Shown: positions 8,353 through 17,116, counted from the stretch's first letter. The stretch: 64,000 nt of DNA from Bacillus sp. N13C7 (GCF_026790065.1 NZ_JALAMO010000012.1:62001-126000); one strand, 5' to 3'. Numbers and translations are program-made. Notes: generated from the letters alone by a model not told the origin.

Positions 8353-8616
8353 TGCTGTAGAGTTATTAAATTCCCTCTTAGGAGTAACGTGACGTGTCAT
8401 CAATGACAGCAATTGAATCCGATAATTACCAATATAGGTTTGTTTACTTTTTTACTTTTTCGATGTCTTCTTCTCCCCAAGGATACTAATCAGGGGATTA
8501 TGAGCATGTTGAAGTAAATATGGAGACTTCTCACGATTAATCTTTTGGGTTTAACATATAAGATGGGGAACTAATTATATTAACCCTTTATAATGATTCT
8601 CATGTAGTCCTGAAAA

Positions 8617-8643
8617 TTGACAATATACCTATAAGGGTATAAT
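8617..8643 (+). promoter_or_regulatory. cstR promoter with CstR operator in the spacer
   Basis: TTGACA (8617-8622) and TATAAT (8638-8643) are 15 bp apart. The spacer is occupied by the pseudo-palindrome ATACCTATAAGGGTAT, the type of operator bound by CsoR/CstR repressors. Bound repressor would cover the whole promoter, so autoregulation is likely. Confidence 0.75.
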
Positions 8644-8751
8644 ATTGATTCATAAACAATATATGGTTAATAATGTAGTGTGTTAAATTGCATAGTATGA
8701 ATTGATAGTTGATAACATGTAAATATATATTTCAAAGAAGGGGTTCTAGGC

Positions 8752-9012
8752 ATGGAGTATGATCAAAAGATTAAAAATCGTCTACGCCGGATAGAAGGGC
8801 AAATTAAAGGTGTATTGACTATGATGGAGCAAGGAAAAGATTGTAGAGAGGTTGTGACCCAATTAGCAGCTTCACGTAATGCTATTGATCGAGCAATGGG
8901 TTTAATTGTGAGCACAAACCTTGAACATTGTGTTCGTGAAAGTTTAGAAAAGGGCGAAGACACACAAAACTTAGTAAAAGAAGCAGTCGACTTATTGGTA
9001 AAGAGTCGATAA
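8752..9012 (+). CDS. cstR: CstR-type persulfide-sensing repressor (CsoR family)
   Basis: 86 residues, all-helical CsoR/RcnR family. Cysteines stand at positions 31 and 60, exactly as in the persulfide sensor CstR. The histidine/cysteine pattern of the copper sensor CsoR is absent. CstR forms a tetramer whose DNA binding is lost when C31 and C60 are bridged by reactive sulfur. The gene faces a cluster of sulfur-transfer genes and is flanked by CstR-type operators. It has its own terminator, so it is separated from the downstream operon, which has another operator. Same type as YrkD of strain 168. Confidence 0.9.
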   Translation: MEYDQKIKNRLRRIEGQIKGVLTMMEQGKDCREVVTQLAASRNAIDRAMGLIVSTNLEHCVRESLEKGEDTQNLVKEAVDLLVKSR

Positions 9013-9050
9013 AAAATTCATCAACCTATGTTTAAGGTTGACGAATTTTT
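9012..9050 (+). terminator. Terminator after cstR
   Basis: AAAATTCATCAACC, loop, GGTTGACGAATTTTT: a stem of about ten pairs with one mismatch, followed by T5. Confidence 0.75.
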
Positions 9051-9064
9051 ATATGTGTTATATT

Positions 9065-9080
9065 ATACCCCCACCGGTAT
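9065..9080 (+). promoter_or_regulatory. CstR-type operator
   Basis: ATACCCCCACCGGTAT, a GC-centred dyad with ATACC/GGTAT arms, between cstR and the sulfur operon. Confidence 0.6.
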
Positions 9081-9129
9081 TAAACGAGTTGAATAATAGC
9101 AGATCTTTCGAAAAAATTTTTTGGTTTCA

Positions 9130-9148
9130 ATATACCCCTATGGGTAAT
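9130..9148 (+). promoter_or_regulatory. CstR-type operator before the sulfur operon
   Basis: ATATACCCCTATGGGTAAT, the clearest dyad of the four (TACCC/GGGTA), ending 17 bases before the first start codon of the operon. Confidence 0.7.
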
Positions 9149-9165
9149 TAGTTAGGAGAATAAAC

Positions 9166-9648
9166 ATGACAGAACAAACAAAACGTACAACAATTGTCTT
9201 ATTTAGTGGGGATTACGATAAAGCAATGGCAGCTTATATTATTGCGAATGGTGCAGCTGCCTACGATCATGAAGTTACTATATTTCACACTTTCTGGGGA
9301 TTAAATGCTTTGCGTAAAGAAGAGCTGGTTCCAGTAAAAAAAGGGTTTCTTGAAAAAATGTTTGGAAAGATGATGCCTCGTGGTGCTGATAAGATGGGCT
9401 TATCTAAAATGAACTTTGCAGGTATGGGCCCTAAAATGATTAAAAATGTTATTAAAAAGCATAATGCATTAACATTGCCTCAGTTAATTGAGATGGCTCA
9501 AGAACAGGGTGTAAATCTCGTAGCTTGTACGATGACAATGGATCTTCTTGGTTTACAGGAAAAAGAATTAATAAATGATATCAACTATGCTGGTGTAGCC
9601 GCTTATTTAGCAGATGCTGAAGAAGGCAACGTCAACTTATTTATTTAA
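9166..9648 (+). CDS. DsrE-family sulfur-handling protein (YrkE-like)
   Basis: 160 residues of the DsrE/DsrF/TusD fold. The N-terminal strand TTIVLFSGDYDKAMAAYIIANGA and the C-terminal motif ACTMTMDLLG, whose cysteine is the usual sulfur-accepting residue, are visible. The length equals that of YrkE of strain 168. A lysine/methionine-rich insert sits at residues 55-100. As first gene of the CstR-controlled operon it probably carries persulfide sulfur between the rhodanese and TusA proteins encoded next. Start ATG after TTAGGAGA. Confidence 0.85.
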   Translation: MTEQTKRTTIVLFSGDYDKAMAAYIIANGAAAYDHEVTIFHTFWGLNALRKEELVPVKKGFLEKMFGKMMPRGADKMGLSKMNFAGMGPKMIKNVIKKHNALTLPQLIEMAQEQGVNLVACTMTMDLLGLQEKELINDINYAGVAAYLADAEEGNVNLFI

Positions 9649-9690
9649 TATATCCATTACAAGTTAAATAAATGAAGGAGGTGAAACACA

Positions 9691-10059
9691 ATGGATAGTG
9701 GGATAATCATCAATACCTTACTCATTTTATTTTTACTTTGGATTGTATTTCGACGATTTTTACCAGTGCAAGGTGTTAAACAGATAACAACTACTGATTT
9801 AAAGTCAGAGCTAAAAAATAAAGGAAAACAGTTTATCGATGTACGAACACCTCATGAATTTCGCACAAGGCATATTAAAGAGTTCAAAAATATTCCCTTT
9901 TCAAAATTGGCTCATCAAACAAGTCAACTTTCGAAAGACCAAGAAGTTTTTGTTATTTGTCAAAGTGGAATGAGAAGTCTAAAGGCGAGCAAGGTATTGA
10001 AAAAACAAGGATTTAAAAATATCACAAATATTAAAGGTGGTATGAATACATGGCCATAA
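9691..10059 (+). CDS. Membrane-anchored single-domain rhodanese
   Basis: 122 residues. Residues 4-21 form one hydrophobic segment, followed by a rhodanese domain with the acidic VRTPHEF motif and the active-site loop CQSGMR (catalytic Cys at residue 90). Rhodaneses move sulfane sulfur through a cysteine persulfide. The anchor places this one at the inner face of the membrane, where it could accept sulfur from membrane-bound oxidation. The start follows a strong AAGGAGGTGAAA site 42 bases after the DsrE gene. A further CstR-like site follows it. Confidence 0.85.
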   Translation: MDSGIIINTLLILFLLWIVFRRFLPVQGVKQITTTDLKSELKNKGKQFIDVRTPHEFRTRHIKEFKNIPFSKLAHQTSQLSKDQEVFVICQSGMRSLKASKVLKKQGFKNITNIKGGMNTWP

Positions 10060-10090
10060 AACCTTAGATATTATTTTTTTGTATATTTAT

Positions 10091-10106
10091 ATACCCCCAC
10101 CCCTAT
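10091..10106 (+). promoter_or_regulatory. Possible internal CstR-type operator
   Basis: ATACCCCCACCCCTAT, close to the site at 9065 but with a weaker right arm. It lies 17 bases before the next start codon and could give a second regulated promoter. Confidence 0.4.
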
Positions 10107-10123
10107 TTGAAAAGGAGGAAAAA

Positions 10124-10681
10124 ATGGTGAAGGCAAATATTGTGTTAGACGCTAAAGGCTTGACGTGTCCAATGCCCATTGTAAAAACGAAGAAGAAAAT
10201 GAAGGATTTAAAAGCTGGTGAAGTATTAGAAATTCAAGCAACAGACAAAGGATTTACAGCAGATCTGCAAGCATGGGCAAATAGCACAGGTCATGAATAT
10301 CTAGGTACTGAAACAGAGGGAGAGATACTTCATCATTTTCTTCGTAAAGGAGGAGAGCATTCATCAGAAAGCGCACCTTCTATTCCTGTGATTTCACTAG
10401 AAGCTTTCAAACAAAAAGTGGAAAGTGACGAGCTTCTTAACATTTTAGATGTCCGAGAGGTAGATGAGTATGAAGAAGCTCATATCCCAGGAGTTGTGCA
10501 TATCCCTCTTGGTGAAGTGGAAAAGCGCTCTAACGAGTTAAACAAAGATGATGAAATTTATATTATTTGCCATTCTGGAAGAAGAAGTGAAATGGCAGCT
10601 CAAACGATGAAAAAACAAGGTTTTAAAAAGGTTATTAATGTTGTCCCTGGTATGCGTGATTGGACAGGTAAAACAGAATAA
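10124..10681 (+). CDS. TusA-rhodanese fusion (YrkF-like)
   Basis: 185 residues from ATG 10124 (after AAAGGAGGAAAAA; an upstream in-frame start at 10079 would run through the operator and is rejected). Residues 1-75 are a TusA/SirA domain with the sulfur-carrying CPMP motif (Cys 15). Residues 88-185 are a rhodanese with CHSGRRS (Cys 149). The fusion suggests direct transfer of persulfide sulfur between the domains. Domain order and length match YrkF of strain 168 and resemble the N-terminal part of staphylococcal CstA. Confidence 0.9.
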   Translation: MVKANIVLDAKGLTCPMPIVKTKKKMKDLKAGEVLEIQATDKGFTADLQAWANSTGHEYLGTETEGEILHHFLRKGGEHSSESAPSIPVISLEAFKQKVESDELLNILDVREVDEYEEAHIPGVVHIPLGEVEKRSNELNKDDEIYIICHSGRRSEMAAQTMKKQGFKKVINVVPGMRDWTGKTE

Positions 10682-10702
10682 ATAAGAAAAGGATGATAAC
10701 AA

Positions 10703-11098
10703 ATGAGTACAAGAGTAGCAATTATTGCGGCAAATGGTGGTCTATTTGATGCCTATAAAGTTTTTAATATTGCGACTGCCGCAGCAGCAAGTGATCAAGA
10801 AGTATCTATCTTCTTTACATTCGAGGGATTAAATCTGATTCATAAGCAAGCGCATCAAGAATTAGAAATGCCGAAAGGGAAAGAACACTTTGCGGAAGGA
10901 TTTAAGAAAGCAAACGTGCCGGCTATTCCTGAACTGCTTGAAATGGCACAAGAGATGGGTGTTACATTTATTGGTTGTCAAATGACTATGGACGTTATGG
11001 GTTTAACAAAAGATGATTTTGTAGAAGGAATTGAAGTAGGCGGGGCTGTTACCTTTTTAGATTTTGCTAAAGATGCTGATGTATCCTTAACATTTTAG
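10703..11098 (+). CDS. DsrE-family protein
   Basis: 131 residues with the DsrE fold: STRVAIIAANGGLFDAYKVF at the N-terminus and IGCQMTMDVMGL near residue 95, whose cysteine is the likely sulfur carrier. It is a shorter relative of the DsrE protein that opens this operon, without the central insert. It starts 21 bases after the TusA-rhodanese gene behind AAAGGATGA, so co-transcription is expected. Role inferred: sulfur relay. Confidence 0.85.
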   Translation: MSTRVAIIAANGGLFDAYKVFNIATAAAASDQEVSIFFTFEGLNLIHKQAHQELEMPKGKEHFAEGFKKANVPAIPELLEMAQEMGVTFIGCQMTMDVMGLTKDDFVEGIEVGGAVTFLDFAKDADVSLTF

Positions 11099-11137
11099 TC
11101 CCATTAAAAAAAGATTCGATATAGGAGGTATTTAAAC

Positions 11138-12265
11138 ATGACCGTAAAGGCAATGACCCCAAAAGAAGTGACAAAAAAAATTTTTAACAAAGAACCTTTA
11201 TTTATTTTGGATGTGCGTAATGAAAATGATTTTAGTGATTGGAAGATTGAAGGGCATGACTTTGACCATTTGAATGTTCCTTATTTCGATCTTTTAGATG
11301 GCGTAGAAGATATATTGGAGAAAATTCCTTCTGATATAGAAGTGCTAGTCGTTTGCGCAAAAGAAGGTTCATCCGTAATGGTATCCGAGATGCTTTCAGA
11401 AGCAGGTCTTTCTGTATCCTATCTTAAAGGCGGAATGAAAGCATGGAGTGAACATTTAGAGCCGGTAAAAGTCGGGGATTTAAAAGATGGTGGAGAAATT
11501 TATCAGTTTGTTCGAATTGGAAAAGGTTGCCTATCATACATGATATTATCCAATGGAGAAGCAGCCATAGTAGATGCTACACGTATGGCAGAAGTGTTTA
11601 TAGATTTTGCAAAGGAGAAAGGTGTAACGATTACTCACGTATTTGATACACATCTTCACGCAGACCACATTTCGGGTGGGAGAGTCATTACCGAAAAAAC
11701 AAAAGCAACCTACTGGTTACCGCCTAAAGATGCTGAAGAAGTGGTATTCGATTATCAGCCGTTGGAAGAAGGAAATGATATTATTATTGGAAATACAACG
11801 ATTAAAATTCAACCGATTTATTCTCCTGGACATACCATTGGCTCCACTTCTTTCATTGTGGATGATCAGTATCTTCTTTCAGGTGATATCTTATTTATCG
11901 ATTCAATCGGCAGGCCGGATTTAGCCGGTATGGCAGGAGATTGGGTAGGAGATTTAAGAAAAACTCTTTATAGCCGTTACAAAACGTTATCAAAGGATTT
12001 AATTGTATTACCAGCACACTTTATGATCATTGATGAGCTAAATGAAGATGGAAGTGTTGGTAAAAAATTAAGTACATTATTTGCCGAGAACCATGGTTTG
12101 AACATTGCTGATGAAGCAGAATTTAGGCACTTAGTGACAGATCATTTGCCTCCACAACCCAATGCATATCAAGAGATTCGCGAAACAAATATGGGGAAAA
12201 TCAACCCAGATGAAGAAAAACAGCGTGAAATGGAGATTGGACCAAATCGTTGTGCAATTCGGTAA
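11138..12265 (+). CDS. Rhodanese-metallohydrolase fusion, persulfide dioxygenase-like (YrkH/CstB-like)
   Basis: 375 residues. Residues 1-110 are a rhodanese-like domain ([10 protein letters not shown]; Cys 73 in the CAKEGS loop). Residues 120-340 are a metallo-beta-lactamase domain of the ETHE1/persulfide dioxygenase type, with THLHADH at 171-177, then [23 protein letters not shown] and LPAH. ETHE1-type enzymes oxidise persulfide to sulfite with non-heme iron; CstB then forms thiosulfate. Domain order (rhodanese first) is that of YrkH and the reverse of staphylococcal CstB. The start follows AGGAGG. Confidence 0.9.
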   Translation: MTVKAMTPKEVTKKIFNKEPLFILDVRNENDFSDWKIEGHDFDHLNVPYFDLLDGVEDILEKIPSDIEVLVVCAKEGSSVMVSEMLSEAGLSVSYLKGGMKAWSEHLEPVKVGDLKDGGEIYQFVRIGKGCLSYMILSNGEAAIVDATRMAEVFIDFAKEKGVTITHVFDTHLHADHISGGRVITEKTKATYWLPPKDAEEVVFDYQPLEEGNDIIIGNTTIKIQPIYSPGHTIGSTSFIVDDQYLLSGDILFIDSIGRPDLAGMAGDWVGDLRKTLYSRYKTLSKDLIVLPAHFMIIDELNEDGSVGKKLSTLFAENHGLNIADEAEFRHLVTDHLPPQPNAYQEIRETNMGKINPDEEKQREMEIGPNRCAIR

Positions 12266-12299
12266 AAGATGATTATTACCAAACAGAGGAGAGATAAAC

Positions 12300-12527
12300 A
12301 TGAAATCAGATAAATTATTAGACGCAAAAGGCCTGGCATGTCCAATGCCAATCGTCAGAACAAAGAAAGCGATGAATGAACTGGAATCAGGTCAAATATT
12401 AGAAGTGCATGCAACTGATAAAGGATTCAAAAGTGACCTAGCAGCATGGTCTAAATCAGGTGGACATGACATCTTAGAGCAAGCTGAAGATGGAGATGTA
12501 TTGAAATTCTGGGTTCAAAAAGGCTAA
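12300..12527 (+). CDS. TusA-family sulfur carrier (YrkI-like)
   Basis: 75 residues, a single TusA domain with [10 protein letters not shown] (Cys 14) and the C-terminal [11 protein letters not shown] strand. Same size as YrkI of strain 168. It is very similar to the TusA half of the fusion at 10124, which suggests one arose from the other. It starts after ACAGAGGAGAG, 34 bases behind the dioxygenase-like gene. Role inferred: soluble sulfur donor or acceptor in the relay. Confidence 0.9.
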   Translation: MKSDKLLDAKGLACPMPIVRTKKAMNELESGQILEVHATDKGFKSDLAAWSKSGGHDILEQAEDGDVLKFWVQKG

Positions 12528-12535
12528 TGAATATG

Positions 12536-12565
12536 AAGGGGTATCGAATAAAAAGATACCCTTTT
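12536..12565 (+). terminator. Hairpin between tusA and tauE
   Basis: GGGTATC, an AT-rich loop, GATACCC, then TTTT. It may reduce expression of the transporter gene relative to the rest of the operon. Confidence 0.6.
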
Positions 12566-12588
12566 CCTTTGAAAAGGAGGAAACCCGA

Positions 12589-13365
12589 ATGGACATTGCC
12601 TTTATTATCACTCTTTTCATCATAGGGTTTATTGGCTCCTTTATTTCTGGAATGATTGGTATTGGAGGATCTGTTATTAATTACCCGATGTTATTATACG
12701 TTCCTTCTTTAGTAGGAGTGATGTCATTAACAGCCCATGAAGTTTCAGGGATAGGAGCTATTCAAGTTTTCTTTGCAACACTTGGTGGTGTTTGGGCTTA
12801 TCGTAGGAGTGGGTTTTTAAATAAAAAATTAATCCTTTACATGGGAAGCAGTATTCTTATAGGGAGTGTATTGGGTAGTTACTTTTCTCATCTCATATCT
12901 GAAAAAGGAATTAACTTTATATACGGAATTCTGGCCATTATAGCTGTTATTTTAATGTTGATACCTAAAAGAGGCCGAGCACATAAAGAAGGCGAAGAAG
13001 TGATATTTAATAAATGGTTAGCTTCGTCCATAGCCTTTATCATTGGCGGCGTATCAGGTATTTTAGGAGCTGGCGGCGCCTTTATCCTAGTTCCCATTAT
13101 GTTATCGATTTTAAATATTCCTGTAAGAATCACCGTCGCTTCATCTCTTGGGATCACATTTCTTTCGTCTATTGGAGCAACAGTTGGAAAAGTGATCACA
13201 GGCCAGGTTCTTTTTGTACCAGCTCTGGTTCTTATTATTGCTAGTTTAATTGCTTCTCCTATTGGCGCAAAAGTTGGACAAAAAGTAAATACAAAATTCC
13301 TGCAATGGATTTTAGCACTATTAATAGGTGCAACAGCCTTTAAAATTTGGTTTGAGCTCCTTTGA
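12589..13365 (+). CDS. TauE/SafE-family membrane transporter (YrkJ-like)
   Basis: 258 residues, with about eight membrane segments and the internally repeated signature of the family: [15 protein letters not shown] in the first half and [18 protein letters not shown] in the second. TauE/SafE proteins are thought to move small sulfur anions such as sulfite across the membrane. In staphylococcal cst clusters a tauE gene has the same company. Here it closes the operon, so export of sulfite or thiosulfate made by the dioxygenase is a reasonable inference. Start after AAAAGGAGGAAAC. Confidence 0.88.
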   Translation: MDIAFIITLFIIGFIGSFISGMIGIGGSVINYPMLLYVPSLVGVMSLTAHEVSGIGAIQVFFATLGGVWAYRRSGFLNKKLILYMGSSILIGSVLGSYFSHLISEKGINFIYGILAIIAVILMLIPKRGRAHKEGEEVIFNKWLASSIAFIIGGVSGILGAGGAFILVPIMLSILNIPVRITVASSLGITFLSSIGATVGKVITGQVLFVPALVLIIASLIASPIGAKVGQKVNTKFLQWILALLIGATAFKIWFELL

Positions 13366-13707
13366 TATGAGACAACGGGTAAAATGAAGAGTCATAACCG
13401 AGTATCATAGTTCCGAACGCGCCTCCTGAACCATACTCAGTTAAAAACCATTTATAACTGTCTGGAAGGGTTACTCTGAAATATGTTGTTGGCTTTCAAA
13501 AAGGAAGAGTAGGACAATTCTATCCGGAACTATTAAAATAACATAATCTTTATTTCCATATTTTATGTGAAGTTTCTTTTAATCATCAAGTCATTTTTAA
13601 TATAGGAGCTATCGATTTTTCGAATAGGATCATCTTATTGCGAATGAGGGACAATCTGCATCCTGATATCGGCTAGGTTTCACGATTCAGAGTGAGAAAT
13701 CACGAAG
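13366..13707. other. Intergenic stretch, possible gene debris
   Basis: No complete gene. A forward frame near 13470-13541 reads [20 protein letters not shown] then LLK and a stop, looking like a protein tail that I cannot assign. The rest is AT-rich without features. Confidence 0.35.
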
Positions 13708-13741
13708 AAAAAGCAAACTACATATCGAAGTTTGCTTTTTT
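13708..13741. terminator. Bidirectional terminator
   Basis: AAAAAGCAAACT, loop ACATATCGA, AGTTTGCTTTTTT. It lies 24 bases beyond the stop of the minus-strand gene ending at 13765 and has T-runs on both strands. Confidence 0.85.
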
Positions 13742-13764
13742 GCTATATCAACAATGAGATGCAC

Positions 13765-14808
13765 CTATATTTTTATATCCTCTGGGCAAAGCTTATGTAA
13801 AAGCTGCTTAACCGACATTTCCTCAGTCAATGATCGTATTCCTTGCCCAGCCCATAATGACATCTGATCATGGTTATTTTGAAGTGAAGCCTGCTGTCTC
13901 ATTGCCTTCGTTAGTGTATTTTGATATGGATACGGAAGGGTTTGTGTCTCAAACTGTTCTTTTTCCTCCATCCATTTATTTACGATTCCTCTGGCCTCTT
14001 TACCTGAAAATAATGTCGTAAGCTTTGTATCTGCTTCGTTTGCTTCTAGTATTTTCTGTTTATGCACTGGATGGGCGTTGCTTTCGTGACAAATTAAAAA
14101 GGCAGATCCGATTTGTACGCCTTGAGCTCCAAGGGTTAAAGCTGCTTTTACTCCTCTATGGTCTATTATGCCCCCAGCAGCTATGACTGGTACGCTCAGT
14201 GCATCTGCTGCTTGTGGGATCAAAGCCATTAAACCCACGGCAGACTCACCTTTGGAAGGCAAGAATGCTCCGCGATGTCCGCCGGCTTCACTTCCTTGAA
14301 GGACTACTATATCCATTCCCCGTTCTTCCATTAACAATGCTTCCTCTACTGTTGAAGCGGTTCCAATTAAACAGCAACCTGAAGTCTTTAGCTCCTTTAC
14401 AGCGTCTTCTGGCGGCAGATCAAAAGTGAAGGAGCAAGCCTTTACCTTGTATCTTAAAATCATATCGATTTTTTGGTAGAAGTCATCCCACTCTTCCTGC
14501 ACAGATGTGAATTGATTTACTTGATCAGCTAACGGTATGTTTTTTTTCCACGAGTCTATTTGATCTTCTGACGGCATTTCTAGACCTAACGGAACAAATA
14601 CATTCACTTGAAAAGGAGCGTCTGTCAGCTCAAACATTTCTTTCAGTTGTTGCTCTAGTAATTCTGGCGTAAGATATCCCGATGCTAAACTGCCGAGAGC
14701 ATCTTGATTCGAAACGGCAGCTGCCAGTCGCGGCTTTGTAATACCGCCAGCCATTGGAGCTTGAATAATTGGTTTTGTTAAGGAAAACCTCTTCATAAAT
14801 TCATTCAT
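13765..14808 (-). CDS. Nitronate monooxygenase / FabK-like flavoprotein
   Basis: 347 residues from ATG 14808 (MNEFMKRFSLTKPIIQAPMAGG), behind a GGGGGATT site; a longer frame to 14913 adds an unrelated basic tail. The family marks are PIIQAPMAGGITKP at the N-terminus, VVLQGSEAGGHRGAF near residue 175, PVIAAGGIIDHRGV, and ALTLGAQGVQIGSAFL, which bind FMN. These enzymes oxidise nitroalkanes such as propionate-3-nitronate. It lies beside the tail of a LysR regulator, probably once its regulator. Confidence 0.88.
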   Translation of the reverse strand: MNEFMKRFSLTKPIIQAPMAGGITKPRLAAAVSNQDALGSLASGYLTPELLEQQLKEMFELTDAPFQVNVFVPLGLEMPSEDQIDSWKKNIPLADQVNQFTSVQEEWDDFYQKIDMILRYKVKACSFTFDLPPEDAVKELKTSGCCLIGTASTVEEALLMEERGMDIVVLQGSEAGGHRGAFLPSKGESAVGLMALIPQAADALSVPVIAAGGIIDHRGVKAALTLGAQGVQIGSAFLICHESNAHPVHKQKILEANEADTKLTTLFSGKEARGIVNKWMEEKEQFETQTLPYPYQNTLTKAMRQQASLQNNHDQMSLWAGQGIRSLTEEMSVKQLLHKLCPEDIKI

Positions 14809-14909
14809 ACCGAATCCCCCCGTTAAGACATGAATTTTGAAAAAAAGATTATTTTCAATTTTAGTCAAAGACTCGTATTCGCTTAAATTTATCGTTTTCC
14901 TTCTTTTTG

Positions 14910-15136
14910 TCAATTCATGTTTTTCTGAAAATGCTCCCTCATATTCGTTAAAAAAGTAGATAAAGCAGGTGTAATTAAAGTGTCCTTTCGTCTAATAAAC
15001 ATAGTTGTTACTAGAGAATATTTGTCAGAGATCGCATGGCTGCGGATGCGGCCTTGTTCTTCATGCGCGGCAATAATTGAACGAGGCAGCAGTGAAATAC
15101 CCAAGCCGGCGCTAACACAGCCAATAATTTAATATT
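14910..15136 (-). pseudogene. LysR-family regulator, C-terminal remnant
   Basis: The minus strand reads IIGCVSAGLGISLLPRSIIA and continues GRIRSHAIS to a stop at 14910. This is the end of the LysR substrate-binding domain (the GLGISLLPR pattern is typical). A stop codon lies directly before IIGC and the helix-turn-helix part is missing, so about two thirds of the gene is lost. It is transcribed towards the nitronate monooxygenase gene. Confidence 0.75.
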
Positions 15137-15298
15137 CGTTACCTCTCCTAAAACAATTAAAACTACAGGACCACTATTTCTTATTAATTGAATTTACCTT
15201 TTTCCAATTGAGATTGGAGTCTTATTCGCTTACCTGAAAATTGAACAAATAATTACAAAATAAAATGATAATATTAATTCGCAATTATTTCCGATTGC

Positions 15299-15307
15299 TG
15301 TTATAAT
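15299..15307 (+). promoter_or_regulatory. cspC promoter (extended -10)
   Basis: TGTTATAAT: a perfect TATAAT at 15302-15307 with the TG of an extended -10; the -35 is poor. It implies a leader of about 110 bases before the cspC start, as usual for cold-shock genes. Confidence 0.6.
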
Positions 15308-15426
15308 AAAGAAGAATTATTTTTGTTCGGTGTAAAGGATAGTATGAATATTGACTTTTCGTCTTGATGATACTTTGGGCAAGGATAGTAACACAATGTG
15401 TGGTAACGCACTAGGAGGCAACAAAA

Positions 15427-15627
15427 ATGGAACAAGGTACAGTTAAATGGTTTAATGCAGAAAAGGGTTTTGGCTTCATCGAACGTGAAAATGGAGACGA
15501 TGTATTCGTACACTTCTCTGCAATCCAAAGTGACGGTTTCAAATCTTTAGACGAAGGTCAAAAAGTAACGTTTGACGTTGAACAGGGTGCTCGTGGGGCT
15601 CAAGCTGCTAACGTAAAAATTGCTTAA
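15427..15627 (+). CDS. cspC: Cold-shock protein CspC
   Basis: 66 residues, a single cold-shock domain. RNP-1 (KGFGFIE) and RNP-2 (DVFVHFSAI) are intact. Csp proteins bind single-stranded RNA and DNA and keep mRNA unfolded at low temperature. The sequence ([19 protein letters not shown] at the start, ARGAQAANV near the end) and the neighbour ydeB fit cspC of B. subtilis. The binding site is CTAGGAGGCAACAAAA, and a long leader and a strong terminator frame the gene. Confidence 0.95.
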   Translation: MEQGTVKWFNAEKGFGFIERENGDDVFVHFSAIQSDGFKSLDEGQKVTFDVEQGARGAQAANVKIA

Positions 15628-15644
15628 TCTTTAATCGTTTATAC

Positions 15645-15674
15645 AAACAGGCTCTTTATAGGGCCTGTTTTTTT
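15645..15674 (+). terminator. Terminator of cspC
   Basis: AACAGGC, loop, GCCTGTT followed by T7. Confidence 0.85.
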
Positions 15675-16240
15675 ATGTCCTCTGTATAATACTCAATAAA
15701 AAACCCTACTCAACATTCGAGTAGGGGCATGTACAAGGTAATAGAAAAAGATTTAAAACGTCAAAGGTTTGTTTACAGTATAACATAATGGATTGACTAT
15801 ATGCGGAATGTATATAAATTGTTTATGTTCTTTTCGAATACAACTACACGTGAAAAATTCTTTTTATGTTGACGATATGTTACAACTTTCAGATCTTTTT
15901 TTATGAAAAGAAGATAACAATTGATGTCGCAGTGAATTTAAGAAATTCTTATAGATAGAGGGGAAATTGATTGATTATTTTCTGGAAATAATCACTTAGA
16001 GATACCTAAAGCAATGAAAGCCCTGCCTCTCTCCCATCCTTACGGCTCCTTGTCCGTGCCAGTGAGAATCAGGTTTGGCTTAACAATTTGATAAAACTTT
16101 AAAAGTTCGCAGGAAGAAATTCTAATAATAAGAGTTGTAGGACATAGAGGGTAATGTTCTAAAAGTAAAGTTGAATGATTTCCTTTTTAATCATCATAAT
16201 CTGTTTAATTCAGGATCTTTTTCATGACCTGTAATTAACC
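15675..16240. other. Intergenic stretch between cspC and ydeB
   Basis: It contains a hairpin CCCTACTC/GAGTAGGG (about 15703-15727) without a long T-run. It also has TTGACT near 15793 followed by TATATAA, which could be a promoter. At about 16011-16090 is a GC-richer block with a 25-codon frame starting MKALPLSHPYGSL without a good ribosome binding site. No gene is supported. Confidence 0.35.
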
Positions 16241-16702
16241 TTAACAGAAACTTTTTATTTGATTTTCAGTGATTCCTTTAATTACTTCCAGTTCACTAAT
16301 TAAAAATTCATATGCGTTATCGAGCATTTTTTTTTCGCTTGCATTAAGTGCTTTTTCTTTTTTCATACGCATTAAATCACGTACAACTTCAGCGCCTTCT
16401 TGTATTTCACCCGTTTTTATTTTGTCTGTGTTTACTTTATACCTTTGTTTCCACGGCAGTAACTTATCTGATTCTCCATGCTGATAAATGTGGATAATGT
16501 GTTTTAAAGCAAGTATATCAGTAACTGGCCGTATTTTTGAACTTAATATGTTACGCGTTGGTATCATAACTGTCATCTTACTGATTGACATTTTTATGAC
16601 ATAATACTGTTGTTTTTCCTCTAAGAATTCTTTTTCTTCTATGGCTTCAATTATACCGGCTCCGTGCATTGGATAAACAATATTATCGCCAATTTGAAAC
16701 AT
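16241..16702 (-). CDS. ydeB: CarD-family transcription factor YdeB
   Basis: 153 residues. The N-terminal half (FQIGDNIVYPMHGAGIIEAIE onward) is the Tudor-like RNA-polymerase-interacting domain shared by CarD and Mfd. The rest is helical (KLLPWKQRYKVNTDKIK, EVVRDLMRMKKEKAL) as in CarD. Such proteins bind the RNA polymerase beta subunit and alter promoter opening. The length equals YdeB of strain 168, which also follows cspC. A strong GGAGGTGGATTA site precedes the ATG. Confidence 0.92.
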   Translation of the reverse strand: MFQIGDNIVYPMHGAGIIEAIEEKEFLEEKQQYYVIKMSISKMTVMIPTRNILSSKIRPVTDILALKHIIHIYQHGESDKLLPWKQRYKVNTDKIKTGEIQEGAEVVRDLMRMKKEKALNASEKKMLDNAYEFLISELEVIKGITENQIKSFC

Positions 16703-16908
16703 TAATCCACCTCCATATATTGTACCCTCTTTAGATTATCATACATGTAGGCGAATTATCAAAATTTCAATAATAACATGATGAATTTTTATTTGTCAAT
16801 CACTTTTTCAAAATCATATCAAGCAAAAACTATTTAATATTAGGGAACGTCGTGTCGGATTCTCCAACTAGAAAATAAGCTCTCATCACGAGTGATTGGT
16901 TTTAGAAT

Positions 16909-16985
16909 GTTGAGGGCCTAGTGTAGTGAGCCAATCATCCTTGGAGGATTCGAGTCCTCTCGGCCGCATCAACGATACCAAGGGC
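16909..16985 (+). repeat. Degraded tRNA-Leu 3' copy (scar 2)
   Basis: GTTGAGGGCCTAGTG (15 bases shared with the trnS-Leu2 anticodon arm), then a diverged variable region, then GGAGGATTCGAGTCCTCT and CGGCCGCATC. After it comes ATACCAAGGG, the beginning of the trnS terminator. The T arm has an extra base, so the copy is no longer a functional tRNA end. It looks like an old right attachment site. Confidence 0.8.
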
Positions 16986-17116
16986 ACTTAATGTGGACAG
17001 AAAAGGTTTGCTGACGTTTGACATTTTGCTACCGAGAGATGACCACAATTTATACATTAGAAGGGAGCACCATTCACAGGGACTCCCTTTATTAATAGTA
17101 GAATAAACCTTATGAA

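Noticed and set aside
10079..10123. N-terminal extension of the TusA-rhodanese gene
   Set aside because: Would translate the CstR-like operator and ribosome binding site; ATG 10124 has an ideal site.
15301..15528. Minus-strand ORF over the cspC start
   Set aside because: Antisense to cspC leader and gene; no start signal.
16011..16090. Riboswitch upstream of ydeB
   Set aside because: The GC-rich patch lies downstream of ydeB, not in its leader, and matches no riboswitch consensus I know.
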